Origin: Spirochaetota bacterium
Lineage (GTDB): Bacteria > Spirochaetota > UBA4802 > UBA5550
NCBI GenBank assembly: GCA_003246895.1
Contig: QKCL01000044.1
Location: forward strand, 1 to 34,194
DNA length: 34,194 bases
Reading direction: 5' to 3'
Part shown: positions 24,377 through 33,580 of the stretch, one piece after another
Layout of the letters: every line of letters begins with the position of its first letter
Position numbering within the stretch: the stretch's first letter is position 1
Notes under the pieces: generated by a model
The model's input: the letters and a program-made list of their open reading frames with translations, nothing else
Told to the model about the DNA's origin: nothing
Databases searched by the model: none
Made by a program: the position numbers and the translations under genes

Positions 24377-25102
24377 CTAGTCATCAAAAGCCATCTTCGT
24401 GTTCCATTCTTTCCAAACGTTTCCAACCAGATCGGGTGAGGGCTTCAATGTCTTCTTGCCCGGCTTCCATCCGGAAGGTGTTGCTTCGGTTCCCTGTTTC
24501 TCTCTTACAAGCTGGAAGGCCTGAATCTGACGAAGAGACTCAGAAACATTTCTTCCCACCGGCGGAGAAAGAACCTCAAATCCCTGAATAATTCCGTCAG
24601 GGTCAATGAGAAAACGGCCCCTTGTGTTTACACCGCCTGCCCCATCATAAATTCCATACATTGTACCAATCTTTCCGCCTCCGTCTGAAAGCATTGGAAA
24701 AGGTACTCCTCCATCAACCATCTTTGACAGTTCATGGTCATTCCACATCTTGTGTACAAAAACGCTGTCAACACTCATTGACAGTACTGTTACTCCGAGC
24801 TTCTCAAACTCGCTGTGCTTATCGGCGACCGCCGAAATTTCTGTTGCTCAAACGAAGGTAAAATCCCCCGGATAGAAGCACAGAACTACCCATTTCCCCA
24901 GGTATTCTGAAAGCTTCACTTCCACAAACTCACCTTTGCAGTAAGCAGGTGCCGAAAAATCAGGCGCCTTCTGTCCTACTTTAATCATAGGTTTTTTCCC
25001 CTCCTTAACTGAAGTCTCACCAGCCATGTTTATTTCTGATTTTTCCTCTTCAACAGGACCGGATTGAGGACGGCTGCAACCAGGTTTAAAAGCTTCTGGC
25101 AT
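24377..25102 (-). CDS. Selenocysteine-containing peroxiredoxin
   Basis: 241 aa read through an in-frame TGA at 24848-24850 (residue 85). The segment [28 protein letters not shown] puts Sec exactly at the peroxidatic Cys of AhpC/Prx1-type peroxiredoxins (FYPxDFTFVCPTE). [15 protein letters not shown], the Arg-containing [14 protein letters not shown] and [13 protein letters not shown] are family elements. The usual resolving-Cys motif VCPxxWKPG reads ATPSGWKPG, so the normal C-terminal resolving Cys is absent. The first 40 residues are an extra Glu/Lys-rich leader with one Cys (KPGCSRP). AAGGAGGGAG supports ATG 25102. A SECIS-like hairpin follows the UGA. Its role is peroxide detoxification in an anaerobe; the reductant is unknown. 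ATG-based calling splits it into two false ORFs. Confidence 0.94.
24822..24850 (-). promoter_or_regulatory. Candidate bacterial SECIS element in the peroxiredoxin gene
   Basis: The UGA (24850-24848) is followed by 12 nt and then TCGGC-GGTC-GCCGA (24835-24822): a 5-bp stem with a GGTC tetraloop. The GGUC loop resembles the GGUC apical part of the E. coli fdhF SECIS that SelB reads. Confidence 0.75.
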
Positions 25103-25284
25103 ATCTCCCTCCTTACCTAAAATTATACTTTTGTGCGGTTAAATATTATATAAAGAGTAGTGATTACTATTAAAAAATCAAGTTTTTTTAGGTTTGTCAT
25201 GAATATTGCAGTACACATAAATTAAGTTTACAAAAAAAGTCAATTCCACTTTCATTTTATTATATTAAACACGCATGGTTTCAA

Positions 25285-25314
25285 TTGACTGCAATAATTA
25301 TTGACAGTTATATG
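25285..25314 (+). promoter_or_regulatory. Possible promoter of selC-selA-selB
   Basis: TTGACT (25285-25290) and TATATG (25309-25314) are separated by 18 bp, which would start transcription about 13 nt before the mature tRNA. A second -35-like TTGACA at 25301-25306 lacks a partner. The match is moderate only. Confidence 0.35.
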
Positions 25315-25334
25315 AAACTATCAGAAATCAATAT

Positions 25335-25423
25335 GGAAGCTGATGTGATCTGGTGGTCACTGCGGTCCTCAAAACCGTTTGGTGTCTCGACGGCACTGGG
25401 AGGTTCGATTCCTCCCTCTTCCG
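25335..25423 (+). tRNA. selC: tRNA-Sec (UCA anticodon)
   Basis: Type II tRNA of 89 nt with anticodon TCA at 25369-25371. The D-arm is the Sec type, a 6-bp stem GTGATC/GGTCAC around a TGGT loop. The anticodon stem is GCGGT/ACCGT and the loop CCTCAAA. The long variable arm is GTGTC/GGCAC, and the T-arm GGAGG-TTCGATT-CCTCC. The 5' end GGAAG pairs with CTTCC, discriminator G73, and CCA is not encoded. Oddities: positions 6-7 (CT) face CT, leaving two mismatches in the acceptor stem; position 33 is C rather than U; and only 12 nt, not 13, separate the T-loop from the discriminator. SelA starts 20 nt downstream on the same strand. Confidence 0.93.
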
Positions 25424-25443
25424 AATTATAAAGAGAATCCGGT

Positions 25444-26790
25444 ATGAATAAAAACAGGCTGTCTGCGCTTCCCCAAATAGAAGTACTTGTTCAGAATAAT
25501 ATAATCGAAAAGTATATACAGCCTCTCAGCCGGCCCCTTGTAACAGAAACTGCAAGATCTGTCATTAATAAACTGAGGATTTCCATTCTGAATGATGGTA
25601 TCCATGTGCCTCCTCTTGATGAAATAGTAAACCTCCTTGAACATGAACTTTCAATACTAGAGAAAAACAGGCTCCAGAGAGTGATTAATGGAACCGGTGT
25701 CATTGTTCATACAAACATGGGCCGTTCCCCAATTCTTCATGATGTTTGGAGGGAGGTAGAAAGTATCAACTGCGGTTATTCGAGCCTTGAGTTGAACCTT
25801 GATACAGGAAAGCGGGGAAAAAGAAAGGGCCTTATCCCCAAACTCCTGTCGACACTCCTGAAATGCGAAGATGCACTTGTGGTAAACAACAATGCCGCAG
25901 CGGTTCTCCTGATTCTTGAGACATTTGCCCGGAATAAAGAGGTCATCGTATCACGTGGGGAGCAGGTCCAGATTGGGGGAGGCTTTCGAATTCCTGAAAT
26001 TCTTGAACAGTCCGGAGCAAGACTGGTAGAAGTGGGAACAACAAACATAACCAAAGCAGAAGACTATGTCCGTGCCCTTAGTGAAGATACTGCAATTATA
26101 CTATCGGTTCACAGGTCTAATTTTGCCATAAGGGGATTCACCTCGTCACCGACTCTTGCAGAACTGTCAGATATAAAACCTGAAGGAGTTGTCCTCTGTG
26201 TGGATCAGGGTTCAGGAGTTATGGATGAGGATCTTCCCGGCGAGACCTCTGTGAGAACCCATCTTTCAGATGGGGCTGACCTGGTATGTTTTTCAGGGGA
26301 CAAGGTCTTTGGAGGGCCCCAGGCCGGAATAATTGCAGGTAAGAGGGAGTTCATTGAAAAACTGGAACATCACCCCCTCATGAGGGTTTTCCGTCCTGGG
26401 AAAACAGTCTATTCCCTTCTTGAGTCGATTCTTGTGAAAAAAATGAACGGGGAACAAACCGCCGTGACAGAGAAGCTGGGACGGACTGTTGAGTATATGA
26501 GGGAGATAGGAGAGACCATTATTGCAGGCATAAATCCTGAAGATATATCTATAGTCGAATCCACATACACAACGGGAGGCGGTACAGCCCCCGATGAAAG
26601 CTTTCCGGCTCTGTCTATCCGACTGAATCTGAAAGAACAGCCCCACTGCATACTCAAACGTCTCAGGGACGCCCACCCTCCCATTATCGGCACCATTTCA
26701 AATGACATGGTTCACTTAAATCTTGCAACGATTAATGATACTGACACAGGCCATGTCCGGGCAGAACTTCGGAAGATTCTGGAAAAGTAA
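25444..26790 (+). CDS. selA: L-seryl-tRNA(Sec) selenium transferase
   Basis: 448 aa, typical SelA length (about 460). The PLP enzyme converts Ser-tRNA-Sec to Sec-tRNA-Sec using selenophosphate. NKNRLSALPQIEVLV and the INGTGVIVHTNMGRSPI segment are diagnostic. VVNNNAAAVLL follows, and SGDKVFGGPQAG carries the PLP-binding Lys. The C-terminal domain (PALSIRLN, RDAHPPIIG) is complete. The start is 20 nt after the tRNA, with only a weak AGAGA ahead, so the tRNA and mRNA probably come from one transcript that RNase P and 3' processing must cut. SelB begins 2 nt after its stop. Confidence 0.97.
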   Translation: MNKNRLSALPQIEVLVQNNIIEKYIQPLSRPLVTETARSVINKLRISILNDGIHVPPLDEIVNLLEHELSILEKNRLQRVINGTGVIVHTNMGRSPILHDVWREVESINCGYSSLELNLDTGKRGKRKGLIPKLLSTLLKCEDALVVNNNAAAVLLILETFARNKEVIVSRGEQVQIGGGFRIPEILEQSGARLVEVGTTNITKAEDYVRALSEDTAIILSVHRSNFAIRGFTSSPTLAELSDIKPEGVVLCVDQGSGVMDEDLPGETSVRTHLSDGADLVCFSGDKVFGGPQAGIIAGKREFIEKLEHHPLMRVFRPGKTVYSLLESILVKKMNGEQTAVTEKLGRTVEYMREIGETIIAGINPEDISIVESTYTTGGGTAPDESFPALSIRLNLKEQPHCILKRLRDAHPPIIGTISNDMVHLNLATINDTDTGHVRAELRKILEK

Positions 26791-26792
26791 AA

Positions 26793-28598
26793 ATGCACCA
26801 TATTATAGGAACCGCAGGTCACGTCGATCATGGAAAAACCGCACTCATAGAGGCGCTCACAGGCATTAACGCAGACAGGCTTCCCGAGGAAAAAAAACGG
26901 GGCATGACCATCGATCTGGGATTTGCATATTTTGAGAATGATGACGGCATTAAGATAGGTGTCATAGATGTGCCTGGGCACGAGCGGTTTATCCGGAACA
27001 TGGTTGCCGGGGCATGGAGCCTCTCCTTCGCAATGATAGTCGTTGCTGCTGATGATGGGTGGATGCCACAAACAGAAGATCATGCCCGTGTAATCGAAGC
27101 CATGGGTATTGAGGAGGTTGTCTGTGTTCTGACTAAATCTGATCTTGTTGATGCCATGGGCATAAAAGCAATGGAGTTGGAAACCCGGAAAAATCTCCGT
27201 AGAATATTTGATAAAGACGTGGAGGTTATTTCGGTATCTTCATTCACCGGGCTGGGAATCGATACTCTCCGTAGTCATGTTATAGAAACGCTGTCCGGAG
27301 TTCAGCCTGACAAAAGGGCATTATCAGATTCTGCATATATTCATATTGACCGTGCATTTACCGTAAAAGGGGCCGGAACAGTCATTACAGGTTCTCTTGC
27401 AGGTGGGGAACTTTCAAAAAGCGATGAACTGACAATTCTGCCGGCAGGAATAAAGACACGTGTACGCGGAATCCAGTCATATCATAAAGACATTGAAACA
27501 GCACAGCCCCTATCAAGGGTTGCATGCAACCTCCATGGAATAAAAAAAGAGGAAATAAGCCGTGGATTCATTGCGGCCAGGAATATAAAAGATTTCTGGA
27601 CAAGCAGGGAATTCATTATTCGGTGGGAACCGCTAAAAGTGGGGACTGAGTGCATACGCAATCACATTGAGATTGAACTTGCATGCGGTACAGGCCACTA
27701 TACCGGAAAGATTCATTTTCTTAATGCCGAGGGTTACGCGAGAATAGTTTTCACTGAAGATGTATCCGCCTCATGGCTTCAACCATGCCTTTTTATCCGT
27801 CATGGCGGTCACCGGATTCTGGGCAAGGGGCATTTTATCTGGGGAGAAAAAGCAGACCATATATTCAGGCGGAAAATGGGTGAACTGCTTGTCAAATATC
27901 CGGTACCAGGTTCAATTAAAACACACTCCTCATTCTCCATCATGCTGAATGGCTGGGTAGAATTTAAAAAAGATTCTGAAAGGAAAGGGCTTGAAGTTTT
28001 TTGCGGGCATCAGAATATCAAAATACGTTTTACTCAAAACTGTGCAATACGTGAAGATTATTTTCAGGATTTTATTGCAAGACTCTTCAGTCAGGCCTCA
28101 AAACCGGGAGGCCTTAGCAAATCCGAGTTCGCAAGTTTACTTAATATTCCCGAAGAAATTAAGGAACTACTGGCTAAAGAGCTCCTTGATAAAAAGCCCG
28201 TTGTAATGATAGATCAGCTTTTCATTTCAGAGGAACAGCTTGATTCGGAAGCTGTACTTACACCATTTGGCAAAAAAATTCTCTGCATGATGAATGACAG
28301 AAACAACAGAGGACTTCAATTCAGGGAGCTGAAGTTTCCAGGTGCCAGAAAGGAGTTGCGCAACCTTATCCGCATGGGAAAAGTGCTTTCTCTTGAAGAA
28401 GACATATTCTACAGCAGAGAGACCTTTGACAGACTGGCTGTACTTGTTCTTCAAGGGCATTCACGGGGAGATTTATTTTCCATCCCTGAGGCCAAGGACA
28501 GAACCGGCCTTACCCGACGCTACATGATACCAGTCCTGAACAAGATGGAGGAGAAGGGCATGGTTAAACGTGTGGGTGATAAGCGAATGGTTCTATAA
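26793..28598 (+). CDS. selB: Selenocysteine-specific elongation factor SelB
   Basis: 601 aa, full length. The GTPase domain shows G1 GTAGHVDHGKTAL, a DVPGHERFIRNMVAGA G3 and LTKSDLVD for G4, followed by EF-Tu-like domains II and III to about residue 350 (VKGAGTVITGSLAGG, FIAARNIKDF). The C-terminal half is the string of winged-helix domains that bind the SECIS hairpin (GGLSKSEFASLLNIPEEIK to DRTGLTRRYMIPVLNKMEEKGMVKRVG). It carries Sec-tRNA-Sec to UGA codons with a SECIS, for which selD and the peroxiredoxin gene in this window are clients. It has no own ribosome-binding site and is probably translated by coupling to selA. Confidence 0.97.
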   Translation: MHHIIGTAGHVDHGKTALIEALTGINADRLPEEKKRGMTIDLGFAYFENDDGIKIGVIDVPGHERFIRNMVAGAWSLSFAMIVVAADDGWMPQTEDHARVIEAMGIEEVVCVLTKSDLVDAMGIKAMELETRKNLRRIFDKDVEVISVSSFTGLGIDTLRSHVIETLSGVQPDKRALSDSAYIHIDRAFTVKGAGTVITGSLAGGELSKSDELTILPAGIKTRVRGIQSYHKDIETAQPLSRVACNLHGIKKEEISRGFIAARNIKDFWTSREFIIRWEPLKVGTECIRNHIEIELACGTGHYTGKIHFLNAEGYARIVFTEDVSASWLQPCLFIRHGGHRILGKGHFIWGEKADHIFRRKMGELLVKYPVPGSIKTHSSFSIMLNGWVEFKKDSERKGLEVFCGHQNIKIRFTQNCAIREDYFQDFIARLFSQASKPGGLSKSEFASLLNIPEEIKELLAKELLDKKPVVMIDQLFISEEQLDSEAVLTPFGKKILCMMNDRNNRGLQFRELKFPGARKELRNLIRMGKVLSLEEDIFYSRETFDRLAVLVLQGHSRGDLFSIPEAKDRTGLTRRYMIPVLNKMEEKGMVKRVGDKRMVL

Positions 28599-29205
28599 TA
28601 ACCATATATCCCTGTATAATATTTATTTTATCATGAAATCCAGGCAATGGGGAGCTGCATGCAAAAAGACCCATGCCTTATTGTCTGAATCACGGATTAA
28701 AGCTTAATTCCTTTTATGATTTTTCCTGGATTCCCTGTTGCGTTTGTCTTTTTTTCGGTTTTACTTTTGGATGAGTTTTCTGCTATTTCTTTCCTCTCAT
28801 TGAATCGCCGATATAATAGTCACCGCCGCAGATCCGTGCTTATATTCTACAAATTTATAATCTTTGGAAAGAATCTCCAGCGAGCGCGAGTAATTCCCTT
28901 CACTTTTAAATAATGAAAAAAATCACCACAGGTTGATCGGATAATCATGAATGAATCAAGGTTACAGCCATCAAACCTTATACCCTAAGACCCCGATATG
29001 CCGTTTTGATCCAGCCGGAGGCGACAGATCACCACACCATCCATACTCATCTTCTTTTAAGCCTGAGTTCATCTAAACACCAGCGGGGTAACCCCTTTCC
29101 CCTATCCGTGCAGATCTTTCATACCTGTGATTCATCAATTCTTTGTTCGTGTATTTCGAACTTATGGGGACTATAGCGGCGATCCCTCTCTCCGTAAATT
29201 CCAGC
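28599..29205. other. Gap downstream of selB
   Basis: No intact gene. Near 28643-28684 GGCAATGGG and CCCATGCC can pair and may end selB transcription. On the minus strand at about 28805-28912 a short, start-less but coding-like frame (SKDYKFVEYKHGSAAVTI) and, after a frame change, a Lys-rich tail ending near 28704 may be a decayed gene. From 28921 the sequence resembles the CCACAG element of 11088-11342: ATCACCACAG, GGTTGATC and ACTCATCTTCTTT all have counterparts there. Confidence 0.4.
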
Positions 29206-30435
29206 CTACACCTTCCTGGCAAGCCTGCCCAGGGTCATTCCCTGGACAATGATCGAGAATACAACAATGATATATGTTATGGTAATAATCGTACTCCTTG
29301 CAGGGACTGCAGGAATTGACAGAGCAAGGGCAACAGAGATACCTCCGCGCAGGCCGCCCCAGGTGAGTATCTTTACAGCACCGGGACTAAAAGTCCTGAA
29401 CATGGACATAAACAGTACCGCACCCCCTGCACTGACCCATCTCGCGAACAGGGTAATTAAAATCGCGGCCATTCCCGCGAAAAAAAGTGAAGGTGTAAAC
29501 GGCATTATGAGAACCTCAAGGCCTATCATCATGAAGAGTGTAGCGTTAAGAATCTCATCCACAAGTTCCCAGAAGTCATCAAGACGGACCCTGGTTTTTT
29601 CAGACATGGCAAAGGCCCGGCCGTGATTCCCGATGAGAAGACCGGCGACAACAATCGATATGGGCCCGGATGTATGAATCGAATCGGCAAAGGCATAGGA
29701 CCCCATAACGAGGGCCAGTGTAATGATAATTTCTACCTGATAGTTATCAACACGCTTCAGCATATGATAGGCGATGAATCCAACAAGAAAACCGAGCAGG
29801 GCTCCCCCCGCAGCCTCCTCCATAAATAAAATAAAAACCCGTCCGGCCGTAACATCACCTCCGCCCACGGCAAGCTCGAGTATTATAAGAAAAATTACAA
29901 CGCCCACACCGTCATTGAACAGGGACTCTCCGGCAATCTTGGTCTCAAGGCTCTTAGTCACACCGGCAGTCTTCAGAATACCGATGACAGCCACTGGATC
30001 GGTAGGAGAAATAAGCGCTCCGAAAAGGAGGCAGTATATAAATGAAATTTCGATATTCAGAAGGCCGAGCATCAGCCAGGTTAGTGCCCCCACAACAAAG
30101 GTCGACACCAGGACTCCCACAGTAGCAAGGATGGTGACAACAAATTTCTGGCTCTTCAGGTCATCAAGCTTGATATGCATGGCCCCCGCGAAGAGAAGAA
30201 ATGAAAGCATCCCGTGGAGCAGGGCCTGGTTAAAGTCGATCTCCGACAGAAGCAACGCAATATTCTTCTGCCCCAGGTCCATGCCGAGCCATGCAAAAAC
30301 CACAACACCCAGCGATGAAAGAAGCGAAATAAACATAACACCGATAGTCGTTGGCATATGAAGAAATCTGTAGTTTATAAAACTGAATACGGCGGTGAGG
30401 GCCATCAGTATGGATGTAATTTCGAATAATGACAT
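29206..30435 (-). CDS. CPA1-family Na+/H+ antiporter
   Basis: About 409 aa from the internal Met ([19 protein letters not shown]), which begins the first membrane helix; an upstream start at 30516 would add 27 polar residues not expected in the family. Twelve or so hydrophobic segments are visible. The CPA1/NhaP motifs are present: [12 protein letters not shown] and [14 protein letters not shown] with the Asn-Asp ion-binding pair, then [17 protein letters not shown]. It exchanges Na+ (or K+) for H+ across the inner membrane, for pH and salt balance. A moderate GGGGCAGG precedes the chosen start. It stands alone, with no regulatory TrkA domain. Confidence 0.9.
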   Translation of the reverse strand: MSLFEITSILMALTAVFSFINYRFLHMPTTIGVMFISLLSSLGVVVFAWLGMDLGQKNIALLLSEIDFNQALLHGMLSFLLFAGAMHIKLDDLKSQKFVVTILATVGVLVSTFVVGALTWLMLGLLNIEISFIYCLLFGALISPTDPVAVIGILKTAGVTKSLETKIAGESLFNDGVGVVIFLIILELAVGGGDVTAGRVFILFMEEAAGGALLGFLVGFIAYHMLKRVDNYQVEIIITLALVMGSYAFADSIHTSGPISIVVAGLLIGNHGRAFAMSEKTRVRLDDFWELVDEILNATLFMMIGLEVLIMPFTPSLFFAGMAAILITLFARWVSAGGAVLFMSMFRTFSPGAVKILTWGGLRGGISVALALSIPAVPARSTIITITYIIVVFSIIVQGMTLGRLARKV

Positions 30436-30618
30436 ATCCTGCCCCGTGATTAATATTTTTTTTACAGAACCATTCCCGGAACCTGAAGTCAAGGATATAA
30501 CTATATTCATGACCATACTTCAATCCGGCTACCCGCTGTTAATCCCGGATAAATATTGACGAACCTGAACAGGGATAATATTTTATAATGGTTTAAATAT
30601 CTGTACCGGGGGGAATCT

Positions 30619-31032
30619 ATGGAAAAAGAATATTCAATTGAAGGGACATGGGCATGGCTTGATGAAAATAGAGGCATGACTGATAAGCATATCGAGTTTA
30701 AAGATAAGGACGGCATCCTGACTCTGACAATGCATGCTGCCGGTGCCGGGCCTGTTGAGTTCAAAAATCTTGAACTTGCAAGTCAGAAGGGAGATGACAT
30801 CACTTCATATTTTTTTACAAATCAATGGAAGGGGAAAAGCAGAAACAGGTTCTTTGGCATGGAGACGCAATTTGTAGATCCCGTACAGGAGGGAGTTTTC
30901 ATCAATGTTTCGGAATATGAGATAATTGATAATGAAACAATGAAACAAAAACTATTCGGCTACAGGTTCGATCCGGAAATGGAGACATGGATGCCTTTCA
31001 GTTATGAAAAGTTTTTAAAAAGAGTATGTTAG
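30619..31032 (+). CDS. Conserved-looking 137-aa protein, function unknown
   Basis: 137 aa, soluble, no signal peptide. GGGGGGAA lies just before ATG 30619. It opens EYSIEGTWAWLDENRGMTDK and is rich in short beta-strand-like stretches (HIEFKDKDGILTLTMHA, FGMETQFVDPVQEG, FINVSEYEIIDNE), ending in a single Cys. The pattern suggests a small beta-barrel or lipocalin-like domain, but no family is recognised. It diverges from the antiporter gene, with which it shares the upstream region. Confidence 0.65.
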   Translation: MEKEYSIEGTWAWLDENRGMTDKHIEFKDKDGILTLTMHAAGAGPVEFKNLELASQKGDDITSYFFTNQWKGKSRNRFFGMETQFVDPVQEGVFINVSEYEIIDNETMKQKLFGYRFDPEMETWMPFSYEKFLKRVC

Positions 31033-31240
31033 TAGAGAATACCTTTCTGTAACCTGCTGCACATGCCCTATCCAGATATTTGATTCATACCCCGAATTTC
31101 GGGCAGCAAGCCAGGCTTCCGGAACAATAGCAGGAGACCGGTAAATATCAACATGCACCGGAACCCGGAAGAATACACTAATTATTTAAAGTCACCGGGA
31201 AAAGGCAGCAATGAAAATTGTTTCAGAATTTCAATAATCG

Positions 31241-33580
31241 TCACATCCTGTAAATTTTTGATAATACTGATTTAACGTTTTCCAGATTATAGGGCTTCTC
31301 AATTTTTTCAGCAAAACCGAATTTTTCAGGTTCAGACAGAACAGGGCTGTTTGAGTAACCGCTTGAAACTATACCTTTAACATCCGGATCAATCTCAAGC
31401 AGTTTCTTCATAACCTCCTCCCCTCCGGACTCTCCCGGAATAGTAAGGTCAAGAAGGACAAGGTCAAAGGGGGTCCCTGAATTCCTGCTTTCCCTGAAGG
31501 TCCTCACAGCCTCATCTCCGGAGAATGTGCATATTACTTCAAATCCGAGGGAACTCAGCATTTCAGATGCGAGCTCACATATAAAATCCTCATCATCCAT
31601 AACCATTACTTTACCTTTAAATTTAGAATTCAGGACTGGATTATTTTCTTTTTCATCCACCGTACTTTTCCCGCAGGATGGAACATAGACTGTGACTGTT
31701 GTGCCCTCACCCGGCCCGGATTCAACCTGTATAGTCCCTCCATGCCTTTTCATGATTGAATATGATGTGGCAAGGCCAAGCCCGGAGCCGGTTTTTTTTG
31801 TGGTAAAGAACGGATCAAATATCCTTGCAATGTTGTTCTTCGGAATGCCCGCCCCCTGATCCTTAATGCTTACTTTCACATAATTTCCCGGAATCAATTC
31901 CGGAACAGATTCAAGACTGCCTTCATTCAGAACAAAATTGGCACAGTTAATTGTTACGGCCCCGCCATCGGGCATTGCCTGCATTGCATTTATAAAAATA
32001 TTGCTGAAAACCTGATGCATCTGATTTTCATCTGCCATTACATTTTCAATGTCCCGATTAATATTTTTTTCAATGATCATATTTGATCCGCTAAAGGCAA
32101 GTTCAGCGGATTCATCAATTATACTTTTAAGGTCGGTAATGCTCATTTCCGGCTTGCCGCCCTTTGAAAAAGTCAGGAGCTGACGTGTCAGATTTTTTGC
32201 CCTGTCAAATGAGTTAAGGGCGTTTCTGATATATTTTTTTGCACTTGAAGACTCTTCAATAAACTGGTTTGCCAGATCGATATTGCCCAGTATTCCACTC
32301 AAGAGGTTGTTAAAATCATGGGCAATGCCTCCTGCCAGTATACCAAGGGATTCGAGCCTCTGGGCATTGCTGAGTTTCTCCGAGGTCTTTTTACGGTCTG
32401 TGATATCTGTAAAAATAACGGCAAACTGTCCCGGCCCGGGCCTGTATGCCGTGACTTCAAAGTGCTTATCCAGTTCCTTTGAATAATTTTCAAATGTTAC
32501 AGGCTCTCCCGTGAGAGCAACATTTCCATATTTCTCTATCCAGTATGATTCAGTTTCAGGCATGGCTTCCAGAACGGTTTTTCCCAGAATGCCTCTGGTG
32601 AGGCCTGTGAGCCTCTCAAAAGATGGATTAATATCCAGAAACCTGTAGTCTACGGGTTTTCCCTTATCATCGACTATGACTTCATGAAGTGCAAAACCGT
32701 CTATCATCTCCTCAAAGAGCATTCTGTACTGGTTCAGTGCATTTTCAATTGGGGTTATATCTCTGGCTATTCCTCTGGCACCCGTGACCTCGTTCTTTTC
32801 ATTCAGAACTCTTTTGCCGCTGAATGAAATGTTTACTATATTTCCTCCCTTGCCTATGTGTACTGTCTTGTAATCCTTGAGATGTTCACCATTCATTATG
32901 TCATAAAAAACTGATGTGTTAGTCTCTGTGTACCCGTCCGGGAGAAAATCCGTAAAGGGCCTGCCCATCATCTCATCGGCTCTATATCCCATGAGGAGTT
33001 CCCATGCAGGATTCAGATAGGTGTATTTCCCATCCATATCTATCTGCCATATGAGAATATCGGGGTTTTCAACAATTTCATTATACAGCTCTTTGTACTT
33101 CCCTGAAGAAGAAATGGTGCTGTTCTCCTTCAATGATTCCTCAATTATGGAGGAGAGAATCTCCAGCTGCAGAACTGCAGAGTCCTCCAGAATATTTTTT
33201 GCACATTTGTCTCCCGCAGAATCCGGATCCCAACCTATAATTACAGCCCCCACAGTATCCTGTTTATATAACAGCGGCCTTGACATGACAGCAAGGGAAT
33301 CTCCGCACATTCCCTTAACAGTTTCACCGGTTTTAACCGATTCTTCGGCAAGGGTTATGCACAGGCTGCGAATTTCAGAACCGCTTTCAGGTCCCGCTAC
33401 CTGCTTCCTGTTCACGAAAAGCTGATCAACTGCAAAGTTCATGTCTTTTTCCAGAACGGAGATTGTAAATACCGATTTGTCAACACAGCACCGGATAATC
33501 CTTTTGAGCAATTCTGTTCCTGCATTGTCTGATATTAAACCCTTTCCTCTAAAACCGGAGGTTTTACCGGGGAATGTCAT
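31241..33580 (-). CDS. PAS-domain hybrid sensor histidine kinase
   Basis: 779 aa from ATG 33580, chosen for AAGGAGAA just upstream; a TTG 69 nt earlier lacks one. No membrane segment remains with this start, so it is probably cytoplasmic. Order: an N-terminal GAF-like sensory region with several Cys (to about 150), PAS1 (about 167-277, WQIDMDGKYTYLNPAWELLM), PAS2 (about 285-400), HisKA with His421 in AGGIAHDFNNLLSG, HATPase (NAMQAMPDGG, DQGAGIPKNNIARIFDPFF, GSGLGLATSY), and a C-terminal receiver with Asp711 in LVLLDLTIPGESGG. The His-Asp pair in one chain makes it a hybrid kinase needing an Hpt or response-regulator partner, none of which is nearby. The input is unknown. Confidence 0.92.
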   Translation of the reverse strand: MTFPGKTSGFRGKGLISDNAGTELLKRIIRCCVDKSVFTISVLEKDMNFAVDQLFVNRKQVAGPESGSEIRSLCITLAEESVKTGETVKGMCGDSLAVMSRPLLYKQDTVGAVIIGWDPDSAGDKCAKNILEDSAVLQLEILSSIIEESLKENSTISSSGKYKELYNEIVENPDILIWQIDMDGKYTYLNPAWELLMGYRADEMMGRPFTDFLPDGYTETNTSVFYDIMNGEHLKDYKTVHIGKGGNIVNISFSGKRVLNEKNEVTGARGIARDITPIENALNQYRMLFEEMIDGFALHEVIVDDKGKPVDYRFLDINPSFERLTGLTRGILGKTVLEAMPETESYWIEKYGNVALTGEPVTFENYSKELDKHFEVTAYRPGPGQFAVIFTDITDRKKTSEKLSNAQRLESLGILAGGIAHDFNNLLSGILGNIDLANQFIEESSSAKKYIRNALNSFDRAKNLTRQLLTFSKGGKPEMSITDLKSIIDESAELAFSGSNMIIEKNINRDIENVMADENQMHQVFSNIFINAMQAMPDGGAVTINCANFVLNEGSLESVPELIPGNYVKVSIKDQGAGIPKNNIARIFDPFFTTKKTGSGLGLATSYSIMKRHGGTIQVESGPGEGTTVTVYVPSCGKSTVDEKENNPVLNSKFKGKVMVMDDEDFICELASEMLSSLGFEVICTFSGDEAVRTFRESRNSGTPFDLVLLDLTIPGESGGEEVMKKLLEIDPDVKGIVSSGYSNSPVLSEPEKFGFAEKIEKPYNLENVKSVLSKIYRM

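Noticed and set aside
24377-24778. Separate 133-codon gene starting at an internal ATG, with 24848-25102 as a second gene
   Set aside because: Both are halves of one peroxiredoxin in the same frame, joined by UGA at the catalytic position and followed by a SECIS-like hairpin.
28716-28913. 65-codon plus-strand ORF after selB
   Set aside because: Unlikely composition (Phe-rich) and no ribosome-binding site; the opposite strand reads more like protein, and even that is only a possible remnant.
29774-30361. 195-codon plus-strand ORF within the antiporter gene
   Set aside because: It is a shadow of the membrane-protein codons, rich in Ser/Thr/Pro/Ile with no family features.
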